Part shown: positions 22,211 through 33,031 of the stretch, piece after piece
Position numbering within the stretch: the first letter of the stretch is position 1
Layout of the letters: each line of letters opens with the position of its first letter
Source of the DNA: Cycas panzhihuaensis
Taxonomy: Eukaryota; Cycadophyta
Assembly (NCBI GenBank): GCA_023213395.1
Contig: CM041465.1
Span: forward strand, 52,149,741-52,213,740
Direction: 5' to 3'
DNA: 64,000 bases
Made by a program: the position numbers and the translations under genes
The notes under the pieces: generated by a model
The model's input: only the letters and a program-made list of their open reading frames with translations
Databases searched by the model: none
What the model was told of the DNA's origin: nothing

Positions 22211-24959
22211 TGTTTCACAACTACCAAGAATGGATACAGACAGGTCGACTTAGGTAAGCTCAAGTACGCTTCCTTCCTTTTCACTTGTACTATTTCTTTG
22301 GAAAGGTTGACAGAAGTATCGCCTCATTGCATGACTGCTTGCTTCATTTGTATGATCACTTTGCATTTGTTGCCTGGTCATGTTGCTTGTCGCATTGTGA
22401 GCCTATGATGACCTAGTGGGACTTACCTTTCCATAAGGTAGGCATCCCCATGGCACTTTACGACCCTCTGTGCTATCTCCACACCGCCTCAAGCTTCATT
22501 TGATTTGTATGATCCCTTCAAGCCTTGATTTTGAGCTCCTAGCACCTCGCTTCCAGGACCTTCAGCCATTGATGCTCCTCTTGCAATTGTCCACATGCCA
22601 TCTGGATTGTCTTAGCCACCTAGACAGGAGGGCCAACCCCTCCTAGGCTTGCCACATCACCTCCTAAGGCTCCCGGAACCCAGATTGTTGCCATTCTGGC
22701 TTTCGGGTCCCGCACCACTGTAAACTTAGCAGTATCATGAAGTTTACTGTGGTGGGTTTAAAAAACTGCCGTGGCAATTCTCGCTTTTCCCTTAGAATCG
22801 CCATGTGGCCTCGCATCGACCTCAGCCTTGTTCGCACTCTATTTGCTTGTTTAGGGCTGGGATGGATATAAATCTTAAAACCCTCATCATTTTACCTCTT
22901 TTGGATGATTTTTGGCTCTTCAATACAACTATTTCCTACTGCAAGTTCTACTCCTTCTTTCTCTCTTTCACAGGTATATTTGCAGGCCTACGTTTCTTGA
23001 AACTCTAGGCTAGGATTTGCCCGCAACAACCCTCCTTTGCAGTGGGAAGCTTCTCTCCAAGCGTTATCAAGTAAGTTTAGCTATGGTTCTTCTTCAACTC
23101 GCCCCAGCAAGTGTCTCTTTCAACCGTCTCTTGGGATATCTTCTATAAAACCTTGCAGGAACCCTCCTCTCCGCTGGTTGCAGGGGAAGACCTACCCTAT
23201 ATTCAGCCCAACATGTTCTCTAAACCCATTTTTTCAGGATTTGTGGTATGTTATTTCTATGTTAGACTCGTTTCTTAGTTTGTTTGCTTGCTTTCTTTAT
23301 GTTTGACTGTAGCAAACACTGTTTCCATTGAGTTTGGATTGTTATTTCCAGGTCTTCACCTTTCCTCCGTTAGTTTTCCTTAAGGAAGTAGCTGGAGAAG
23401 ATCCACAAAGGTTGGGCAAAGAGAGTAAGGCGGGGGTAGCCCCCCATTTAGTCCTACTCTCCTAGGGCAATCCCCTTCCCATCTTCCTTCTCTTACCCCA
23501 TGCTTCTCTTGGGTTAATTAGGAGTAGGTGAGCCTTAGGCCTGTGCTAGATTATCAACGTATGTAGCCCCTTGCTGCGCTGATTCTAGGCCTGCACACCT
23601 CCCATTTGGACCCCCGTCGTGTCCCTAAAGTTGCTTGTTATCTCTTGAAAGCCTTGATAGGGGTTTAGACGTCAGATTGCTACCCATAGCAACTCCGCAC
23701 TTTGACATCTCTCCAACGCTTTGTTACATTTATCCTTATATTTCTTGGCCGTCATAAGTTGTCATTTACTCTCATCTTGCTGTGCTAAGAGGTTGTGTGG
23801 AGAACTTAGTGAAGGGCTAGCCATCCTGAGGCTTCCCTTCACTCCGTCTTACTTGATGTTCATGATTGCTTGAGGGAAGGTTTGGAGTAATTTGTAGCAG
23901 TTGTTTTCCTAACTTGATATAACATTTTGATATATAGATCGCATACGCTTACACACACACACACACATATATATATCTCTTTTGCAGTCCTTTCTTGGAA
24001 GGGATAAGCTCTTGTATGTGTAGGTTAGAGTGATTTTATGTGAAAGGAAAAGGCCTCCGAATCTAGGTACATTTCATCATCTTTTTCTTTCTTTCATTCC
24101 ATTCGCTTCCTTTCGTTCTGTTTCCTTTTTCGCAGGGGGAAGGTAAGGAAGCCCCCGTCTTCCGCGTTGATCTTGGTTGTTCATCCATCAGTTGGCGTGA
24201 GGGCAGTCATTGCATGTGGGTGAGGTCTCCCGTCGATAGCTACATCTTCTGGGTATGCACATCTATCTTTTATCCCTCCATCTCCCCTTTCGCTTTTATT
24301 CAAATCTATGTTCTAGCTAAGTAGATCACATGAAAGTAAATGGATAAATAGTATTGATTATTTGCACTTGTATGCTTGTATGTCATATGCCTACCTCATA
24401 TAGGAAAGGGATGTTATAGGAAACCCCATTTTTCCTTTCCTCTTCCTATAAAATCTAACATATCCTTTAGGTATATTCCATTTGGCATCAGTTGCTTGCA
24501 TACATGCCACTTGTTCTTCTCCTTCTTTTGCCTTTAGTTATTAACAGAAAACTTGGTTCAAGTGTCTATCTCTCTCTCTTGGTCCTATTTTCCGTGACCA
24601 AATAACTAAGAGAGACCCAGTTACATTATAGGCCTTCGCTTACCTTAGCCACATCCATTTCCCTTCGTCATAGGGAAACTCTTTGAGGATTCCTCTCTTC
24701 CCTTCCAGCCATCCAAGGGTGGGGGGCCCTTCCTCTCAAGCCTATCCAGACTACCCCCTGTATGCGCTCTCTCTCCTAGATTGAGGGCCACTTTGAGGTA
24801 GTTAGGTACCATTCGCAGGTCCTAAACTCGTGCTCCGGCGCACGGGGCACCCTACGTGGTGCTTTCTTTGCTTGTAGGATTTTGTTCACACCTTCATCAT
24901 CATTATTGTTTACTATCATTCCTATTGAGCTTAGTGACTATCCCATAGATGCGCATCCA
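22211..24959 (+). repeat. 5' LTR of RE3, subfamily B
   Basis: It is 2749 bases from TGTTTCACAACTACC to GCGCATCCA. A TATA box (TATAAAT, 22867-22873) lies 120 bases after the hairpin at 22715-22752. A short CA/TA run at about 23951-23976 marks the spot that has expanded enormously in the 3' LTR. A splice-donor-like GGGGAAG/GTAAGG is at 24143. It aligns with the 3' LTR on both sides of the insertion there. Confidence 0.9.
22715..22752. other. Hairpin in RE3 5' LTR
   Basis: Inner arms GTAAACTT (22720-22727) and AAGTTTAC (22740-22747) pair perfectly. Outer CCAC and GTGG extend the stem after one mismatch. The core is AGTATC, a derivative of the GGTACC seen in the other LTRs. It lies 120 bases upstream of the TATA box. 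Confidence 0.7.
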
Positions 24960-24979
24960 TTGACGACCATACTGGGGAC
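24960..24979 (+). other. Primer-binding site of RE3
   Basis: TTGACGACCATACTGGGGAC abuts the LTR end. It is the best preserved of the three copies, although RE1 keeps TTGGCGACC at the start. Downstream, TTTTATTTTGCAG before CCCCCAACAC (about 25060-25080) resembles a splice acceptor ahead of gag. Confidence 0.75.
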
Positions 24980-25124
24980 TTGCTAGTAAGGGAGCTAGTT
25001 CCCATCCCTTCCTGTTGGTACTATTATCTTTTAGTGGTCTCCTCCACATTTTCCTTTTATTTTGCAGCCCCCAACACATACTTTGCATTGCTCTTTTCTC
25101 TTCTAATGCTGTGGCAAGTTTTGT

Positions 25125-27445
25125 ATGTGACGTTTCTCATGTCACCTACATGGTTTGCCTCCATTGTTAGAAGACCCTGCATATCGTCTTCTTTCATCGT
25201 CAGATTCTGATTCAACAATAAAATGATACCATTCAGATTGGGCTTATCATACTTTTGCTTCGGGAGCTCATGAGTTCCCCACATCCATTCCGAGATCTAC
25301 CCAAGAGGGTGATGATCCTATTTACTATCCGGGTGATCAACATCACCTACTTGACACCCATCCTTCTACTCACACAATAGAGGGCCCATCTCCTCTTGAG
25401 ATTCACCATCCAATTGGTGATTCTTATGAGGAGCGTCCTAAGGGGTCTACTTTATATGAAGTCCCGTCTACTTCTTATGATCATGTAGATACCCCTCTTG
25501 CTGACATGGTTGAAGCCCTTAGCGAGTGCTTTCGGGCTACTCTTCTTCAATCGTGTCCTAGATGGGTTAAAGATGTCTTACATGGTGGGGCATCTTCCTC
25601 ATCCATACCTGTCCCACTATCTTCATCTACATCTATACCTCCCACAATAAGTAACCTTTTTGTGCCTACGCATTCATCCCGCTTTATCTCTACGTCTACC
25701 TTAGGGACATATGTTGCACCTTCTATTTCTTATCATAGTCCTAACTCTTTGGGACCCTCTCATAGTATGTCTTTCTCCCAGCTTGGGGTTAGCATACCTT
25801 TTCCTAGTCAAGCCAACATGCCACTTCCTAACATGGCACATGCATTTCCTAGTAGGCCTAGAGGCCCTACTAGCATTACTACTACTAGTCATGTGGGATC
25901 CTCTCCTATGTGTACTCAAAACCAACCTAATGGTCCTTCTCTTTACGTACCCCCAGGTTATACTTTTCAACCTTGGGGGCACGGTAAAGGGAACCATATT
26001 CCAGCTTATGGGGTGGACCTGCTACATCCATATGGGGTTGCGCCACCCACAGGTGGTCCATATGGATAAAACTCGGTTCCTCACCATTCCTTTCCTCCAT
26101 CCTGCATAGCTCCTTACGCTGCACCTTTGCAAGGAAACCCAACTTCCTTCCAAGGCGCCTACCCTCAAGTCCCTTTTCAGCAAGGGACATTTCCTCAAGG
26201 AGGGATGGGTCTACCACCTTTATTTGCTCCTTGTCTATTACCTTTCACATCATTTGTCGATCTTATGACCTATGTGAGGGCACATCCCTTCATAGATTAT
26301 AGATGGACACCATTATCTATTGAGGCATTAAGAACCAATCTGCCACCTCACCCCCCCGAAGTTCCTAAGTTTGATGGAACTTCATCACATGACCCAGTGG
26401 AGCACGTCCATAGTTTCTCTATGGCGTGCATTGATTATTGGGCCTATGATCACATACTAATGAAATTATCCCACGATCCTTACAAGGTGATGCCCTTAAA
26501 TGGTTTTATCACCTGCCTACCCATTCCATTTTCTCATTCCAACAACTTGTGGACGAGTTCATCAATTATTTTGATGTGGCTCATCTATTCGAAAGTGGAA
26601 TGAAATCCCTACTTTCACTTAAATAAGGTATGATGAGATGAATCGTGACTTTGTGTGGTGATTTCATGACCTCCTCCATTCTACTAAGGCTACTTTGCCT
26701 AAAGAATTGAAGAGGGATCTCTTCGTTAATGCACTTCACCCTGAAGTCCATGTGGGAGTCCTTAAGATGGGGGTAACCACATGTGATTCTGCCATCGCAA
26801 AGTGCTTAGCGCTTGAGGCTATTGAGATCCAGGCTGGACTTAAGAAGCCTCTCAAGCTCTCATAATGGCATGAGGCACCACCTCAAACTAAAGAAACCAA
26901 ACCACAACAATCCACTAGATCCTCTTTTCATCTGACTGAGAAGACCCTAGATCCGCTCACCTCTATTATACATTCATTTGAATGTACAATGAAGGAACTT
27001 AAAATGCAAGCTCCTTCATCACCCACTTCCAACAAACAAATCCAACAAGCTACTCAAGCTGCTCCCCCTAGGGGTGGTAATACCTAGTCCTCTCAAGCAA
27101 GGAAGCCAGATTCCTCGCTTGAGAAGAAATGGTGTTCCATTCATAAGGAGTGTTTTCACGATAACTCACGTTGTAGGGCTCAACATCCTAGGGATGCCCC
27201 ACAACATGACTCATCTTCTAAATAGGCCTCAAGGCCCAACCTAGACCAACCGGTCCACAAGGTTCTGTTCCCCAAACATGGGGAATGTGATCGTAACACT
27301 CAACCCAAGAACAACCAGAACCGGGGAAGATCCTTGAATTCTCGTCCTTCACGTGATAAAGAGGACGCCCAGGATTCATCTTCTTCCTCACGTTCCCCTG
27401 ACTGACATACTCCCTCACCTTTGCGATCCTAGAATAAGGGAAAGA
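25125..27445 (+). pseudogene. gag: Gag of RE3
   Basis: The ATG at 25125 matches the RE1 and RE2 starts, but the second codon is TGA. A long N-terminal open stretch (25506-26069) is Pro/Ser/Gly-rich, ending PYGVAPPTGGPYG as in RE1. The capsid-like block spans about 26320-26830 (LPPHPPEVPKFDGTSSHDP, then a frameshift near 26475). The zinc-knuckle-like motif WCSIHKECFHDNSRC (CX2HX4HX4C) is at about 27131-27175. Stops are scattered throughout, so it is non-functional. Confidence 0.82.
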
Positions 27446-28281
27446 AGGTGATCCAAATGCTTAAGGCCATCCCCTTATATGCCCTTACTCGGTCTCAAGC
27501 CGCTAAAGAAGCAATCAATGCTTCTTCTTTTGCCTCATACTCTGATCCTCTTCTGGAAACCTCCCTTTCGGAAGTCCCATTGCTTCCCAAGACCATCCCT
27601 ATATGTCCTGGTCATTACGATTTTTGAAGGGTGCTTACCCAACCTACTACAAAGGGGAAGCCCTTCTCTACCATTGACGAGCTCTACACCGTCGCTGCGG
27701 GGATGTCCTTGATGGATGTTTTGAGAAGCTGTCCCAAACAACGAACTCTCCTTTTGGAAGCTTTAGGATTAAGTGATGCGCCCATTCACGCTTTGGGCAT
27801 TACCCAAATCTATAAGCCTATCATTTCTTTTGACGCTAAAGATCTCCCCCTCGCTTGTGAAAGGGAATACTAATGGAACTTCCCTTTCACTATCACTATT
27901 GATACACCAGATTGTACCTTGCGAAGGACTGTTGTTGACAATGGTTCTTTCGTTAATGCCATGCCCTTGTGTGTTATGCAATAGTTTGGCATTTCCGTCT
28001 TGGAACCTATTCCATGGTGATGCCAAGGCTACAATGGTAGCGAAAAGACTCCATTGGGATCTATTTCGATCCTGCTTACTCTCGAGGGAAAGACTGTCCT
28101 CGCTAATATTGTAGTAATTGATATTAACATCAACTACAATCTTCTCTTGGGTTGACCATGGCTCGATTAGATGGGAGCTATGTGTTTGACCTGCTGGGGG
28201 TAACTTAAGTTCATCCATGATGGATGGATGAGGATTATTTTCTGTGAACACCCACTAGTTAAATAAACCCATCCTACTAAC
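27446..28281 (+). pseudogene. pr: Aspartic protease region of RE3
   Basis: It holds DELYTVAAGMSLMDVLRSCP, then an active site VDNGSFVNAM in which the second Ser of RE1 and RE2 is Phe, then NIVVIDININYNLLLG. The catalytic Asp is kept. Stops occur at GEREY-equivalent, CQGYN-flanking and later positions, several of them Trp or Gln codons changed to stop. The solo LTR begins at 28282, in the acidic linker after the protease fold. Confidence 0.8.
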
Positions 28282-31005
28282 TGTTTCCCAGCTTCTGGGA
28301 ATGGATACGGAATCATTGACTTAGGTAAGTGCAGGTATGTTTCTCACCTTATCATCGCTTTCTTTTGATGAGTGTTTGCTTGCATGTCTGCATGTTTGTG
28401 GCCTTGTAGACAATTTTATTTTTATCTATACTTATTTAGCCTATGATGACTATAGCAAGGGCACACTCCCAGCAAGTGTGGTACCTTGGTGGCCACTCCA
28501 CTTCCCGCATTTTGCCCTCCTCACTCTAGGATCCACTTGACTCACACCTCCTCTGCCCGTGTGATGACCCGTCATTGTTTGGTTGACTTGCCACACCGTT
28601 TGAGCCCTATTTTTACTCTTTAGACTCATTTGTTGGCTTGTTTACCTCCAGGTAGGTGTCTTAGCCCCCTATTGGCCCCTTTTGTCATCTGCCCACAGCC
28701 TAGACTGGCTGGTCGGGTCTAGTTTTGCCTCTGGGCAAATACCGTCACGATTTTTACGGTGTCGCTGGAAAATCTGCGGTACCGTAGATTTTGTGGTAGG
28801 ATGACTGTTCTAATTTATTTTTTTAAAATCCGCTGTGGTAATTTTGCATTTATTGTGAAACTGCCACATGTCTCGTGACTTAACTCACCTCCAGCCATGC
28901 CCTAATCACTCGCTTTAGGGATTGGGTTGGGTATTTAAGTCATCATTTACTCATTTTTGAGGACTTTTGGCTCATTTTTGGATTGCTCTTCAAGGAAACC
29001 ACTTTGTGCTCTGCTATTCTCTGCTGCCCTACTACTGCTATAGGACCTATGCCCCTCCTCTAGTGCCCAACTCTCCTTTGATGTGGCTAGGACATCTTTC
29101 TAGCCCTTTACACACCTTGGAGAGGGCCCCTTTGGAGAGATCTCAGCGGATTCTTACCCCAGGCAGCCATCAAGCATTCCAAGTGCAGGTGTTCTTCCTC
29201 CAACTCCATTAGCAGGGCTCCAAACCTACTACACCACAGTTTTTGGGCTAATTTCGTAGCCTCTCCTTACCAGCCCTTGACTGAGGCAAGAGCCTCTCCT
29301 CTTCTTCTCAGGTATTCATTGATTTGAGTTATTTTCTTATTCAATTGATGCCCTATCTTGTTTATCTTCTTGCTTGTTTTTGTGAAGGTTATTTTCCTCT
29401 TACATTGGGCTATTTTACTCCTATTATTAGTGCCTGCTTGCCTGCATTTGTTGCTCAAGGTAGTGGCAAAGAGGGTTGACATAGGGTTTGGGAGAGAGCT
29501 GGGTGGATTCCGTATCACCTTCCATGCTCCTCAAGTGGCTTTTAGCCCCCCAAACCTTCCCTCTTGCCTCGTGCTGTCCTTAGCACTCAAACAAGGGTTT
29601 GTTGGGCCTTCCTTAGCCACTAAAATCAGTGCTGTCACACGTTGCAGTGCTGATTTGAGGGCTTGTACTTAGGTCTGAGCAACTCACATAAGTCCCAACC
29701 GCTTGTTCTTTACCCAACTCTTCTCTCCGGTAGCCTGATTTGCTCTTCATAGCACTCCGGCTTGCCGTAGGTCCTCTTTGGCTCCTTTCAACCCTCTTGC
29801 TACTATTTCCAGCCATCTTTCTTAGCCTTACCCTCACTGCCTTGTGGCTTTTGGGGGAGGTTAGGGTCATTCTTTGTGGGAGGTGGGCCACTCCGAGGCT
29901 TACCGATTACTTTCCATTTGCTTGGGTTGTCCTCCTTTACATATTACCATCATTGTGTTAATGCTAACATATATGTGTTTATGTTTATATTTGTTTTGAA
30001 TAGACATGTATTATTAAGATCTTTCCATTGCATGTTAGTACCCTTTCTCTAGAAAGGGGGGAGGTTGCCGTTTGCTTGCAAGTGTTTAGAAAGTGCAAAG
30101 GATCTTTCTCTCTTTCTTCCTTTGCCAGTAAGTGCTTCCATGCATATTGTACTTTCATACTTCATTTATTATTAGTATTTGGTCTCTTTCTTTCCTTGGT
30201 TTTGCATTTTAGTATTTTTCTAAGGAAGGTAAGGGAGCCCCTCATTCTGACCCGCTGTGACGCTTCACGACCGCCGTGCCTTGTGGAGTAGTTTTGGGCA
30301 TCCCTTGGAAGTGTTGCCATCACGACATGCTTCTGTTCTGGGTACATACTTTTTCTCCACTCTATCACCATTTCCTTTTGAACTTCCTTTACATAAGTAG
30401 TAATTAATTCATTAGAAATAGAAAGGAAATCAAACTTACTTTGGTTCATGCTTTATTTACTTTGTTGTATGTATCTTCTCTAGCCATAGGAAAAGGTCTT
30501 AGGAAACCCTCCCTTTCACCTTTTCCCTCCTTTTTCCATGCAAGCTCCCTTCTCTCTTTATCATTTATATATTTGGTTAGTTAGCTTAGGCATACCTTGA
30601 CCCACCTCCTTAGGTCATCCCTCTTACTTTCCTTTGGTTCCCTGCTTTGCCGGATAACCAAAGTGAACCTGTCCATAGGCCACCTGCTTGCCTATCCTTC
30701 CTTATTTCCCGTTGTTCTAGGGAAACCCTTAAAGGTTCCTTTCCATCCCCTTTCGGCCATCCAAGGGTGGGAAGATCCTTCCCTTAGGTCAACCCAGGCT
30801 AACCCTATGCCTCCTCACCTCTTGTTCGAAGTGGGAGAATCACCCTTTGGTAGCTATATTCCATTGCAGGTCCTGAACTCGCGCTCTGTCACACGGGGCG
30901 CCCTGCGTGGTACTTGCCCTACTTATAGGTCTCTTTTTGATCATATTATCCACCGCCCTTACCATTACTATTTAGTTAGGTAGCTATCCCATAGACGCAC
31001 ATCCA
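28282..31005 (+). repeat. Solo LTR (subfamily A) inserted in RE3
   Basis: It is 2724 bases from TGTTTCCCAGCTTCTGGG to ACGCACATCCA. It is flanked by ctaac (28277-28281) and ccaac (31006-31010), a 5-bp duplication with one change, and RE3 coding text resumes directly afterwards. No internal sequence accompanies it, so it is the usual product of recombination between the two LTRs of a full element. It belongs to the same subfamily as the RE1 LTR. It has a hairpin at 28769-28792 and a TATTTAAG at 28932. Confidence 0.92.
28769..28792. other. Hairpin in solo LTR A
   Basis: AAAATCT and AGATTTT, each followed inward by one base and then CGGTACCG in the centre, make a 24-base palindrome whose only imperfect pair is G with T. 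The stem sequence is unrelated to that of RE2 or RE3, yet the centre and the place in the LTR are the same. A smaller ACCGT/ACGGT inverted repeat (28741-28760) lies just upstream. Confidence 0.72.
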
Positions 31006-32248
31006 CCAACCAAGCGAGTCATAGCCATACGAAGGGGGACAAAGGTCCTTCTACTCACACCTCGACTTGCTCCATCGGCATACTCGATTCATTCCATTTA
31101 GAAGATCCTATATCTTCTTCTTTTAGCCTTACTCACTTTGCTCCTATTAGTGTCGGGAGCTATGGGTACCTTTTCTTGTTTAGTGACAACAAGTCCCCTT
31201 ATGGGGATGAGGACTTTCCTCATCCCGTCTCCTTCCTTCTCATTAGTAGGAGGCACCCTTCTAGTTCTAGGTCCCAACCTAGAACCCCTCTTGTTGAAGA
31301 GACTAGTCATTCGCTTGTGTCACATGTCATTGTAGCATTGACCCATAAGTCTTTGATTCTTCCTCTCCGTCACCCCCCATAGGTGATGGTTTCGAGGAAC
31401 TTCCTTTCGCTCCTTTTGAGGAACCCCTTCCTAACTCTCTCTTAGAGTTTTCTGAGGAGGTTGGACAGCCTGATGACCACCATGGTCCCATTGCTCCCAC
31501 TTCCTCTAGCACTTCATCTATTTAAAGTAAGGTCATCCATGGGGTGGATTACTTCAAAGACAATGAAGCCTTGCTTGAGCACTTAGCAGGCTTCGCGCCC
31601 AACTTCCCTTCTGGTCACCATAGGCTTGGCCACCAGAAGATCTTAGCGATTGGATCCTCTCTCGCTGGCCCAATTCCATCCCCTATTCTGTCTCTTCCTA
31701 TTGACCTTGCCCCTCTCTATTTCGAGGAGGGGAATCCCATGTGCATGGGGGTGAACTAGGACATAGTCCTAGCCCCTGGCAAGGTTATTAAGGTAGGGGT
31801 AGAATGCTCTCCTGATGAGGTAAGGGAATATTCCCTTTTGTTCTAGGAGTTCTGGGATGTCTTTGTATGGGATTACTTTGACATGAAGGGAATTGACCCC
31901 TCCATTGTCACCCACAATCTCATTACCATTCACGGCTTTGCCGTGTGCGTAAGCGGTCCTCTCCATCCTAAACTCTGAGCCACTGTCAAAATGGAGGTTG
32001 AGAAACTTTTGGATGCTAGACTTATCACTTCCATCAACTACCTTAAATGGGTGTCTAATATCGTTCCCGTTGCTAAAAAGTATAGAACCATCCAAATATG
32101 CGTTGATTTCCATGATATCAACAACACATGTCCTGAAGACAACTTCCTACTCCCTTTCATCAATCAAATCATTAATCGGATCACCGGGTTTGAAGTTATG
32201 TTCTTAATGGACAATTTTTCCAGCTATAATCAGATTCAAATCTCTCCT
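31006..32248 (+). pseudogene. rt: Linker and N-terminal RT fragment of RE3
   Basis: After the solo LTR the acidic linker continues (FSDNKSPYGDEDFPHPVSFL). The pre-RT block includes VKVGVECSPDEVREYSLLF-like and DYFDMKGIDPSIVTHNL text. The RT N-terminus then reads KLLDARLITSINYLKWVSN, CVDFHDINNTCPEDNF and FLMDNFSSYNQIQISP. It stops there, before the catalytic FVDD motif. The text then jumps to the end of integrase, so about 3 kb of pol is missing. The junction lies at a short shared cct. Confidence 0.85.
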
Positions 32249-32325
32249 ATAGGATAACCACCTTAGAGGGCCTTGAATTTGAGAAAGCTATTAATAGGAA
32301 ATTCCTGAAGAAGTTTTATACGTGA
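32249..32325 (+). pseudogene. int: Integrase C-terminal remnant of RE3
   Basis: Right after the deletion junction the text codes for RITTLEGLEFEKAINRKF and LKKFYT, then TGA at 32323-32325. It matches the last 25 codons of RE1 and RE2 integrase but is out of frame with the RT fragment before it. Confidence 0.85.
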
Positions 32326-33031
32326 CTTTTTAATCACCTTATTCTCGCTCCAAAATGAGCCTAAACTACCATCTTAGGCTTGTCTTCATTCCTTCTAGCC
32401 ACAAGTGGAATGATGGCTTAGGGTGGCCCTTTTGTCCTTTTTGGTTCCTCCCGTGGAACCCTCGTTCCCTTCCTCTTGGGGAACCGTGTCCTTCTATTTG
32501 GGCATCCCCTGATTAGGATGGCATCTTGGAGTGTCGTCACTCCCATATTTCTCTATTTCCTTTGCATATCTCGTTGTGCTCCCGCACAGGCATACGTGTT
32601 GCCTTGTTTCCTAGCCCCACATATGTCTATTACCTTTACTTATGGTGATCGTGTGTGCTCCTGTTAGGAATATGGTCCCGCATGAAAGGAAATATGCATA
32701 ACTTAAACAAATATCATAATGCAACACTTATATAATAATACATACCCTTATGCATCTGTGCACCCTCATTCACACACATAAACATGTAAACAAAACATAC
32801 ATATCATCCATCACATATTATGATACACATCATCATATGCCAAATGGGGTATCAATCACCCTGTCTATATATATACCAAAAATCATGTGTTATGTTATAT
32901 AAATAATGTAGTGCATCATCTATGGGAAGTCGGTGTCCTTGCAGGGAGGGTGCAATAATGTGATTACATATGGTGACTCCCTAGAGGCCCGTGCTTTCCC
33001 CTGTTTAAAATAAAAAACTAGATTCACTACT
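32326..33031. other. RE3 spacer between integrase and aORF
   Basis: This is the non-coding counterpart of 2572-3254 and 49186-49907. It contains CAT-rich and TATA-rich low-complexity stretches at about 32690-32900. I see no gene or clear signal. Confidence 0.6.

Noticed and set aside
28282-31005. Full-length element between the copies of the ctaac duplication
   Set aside because: It contains only one LTR and no internal sequence, so it is a solo LTR.
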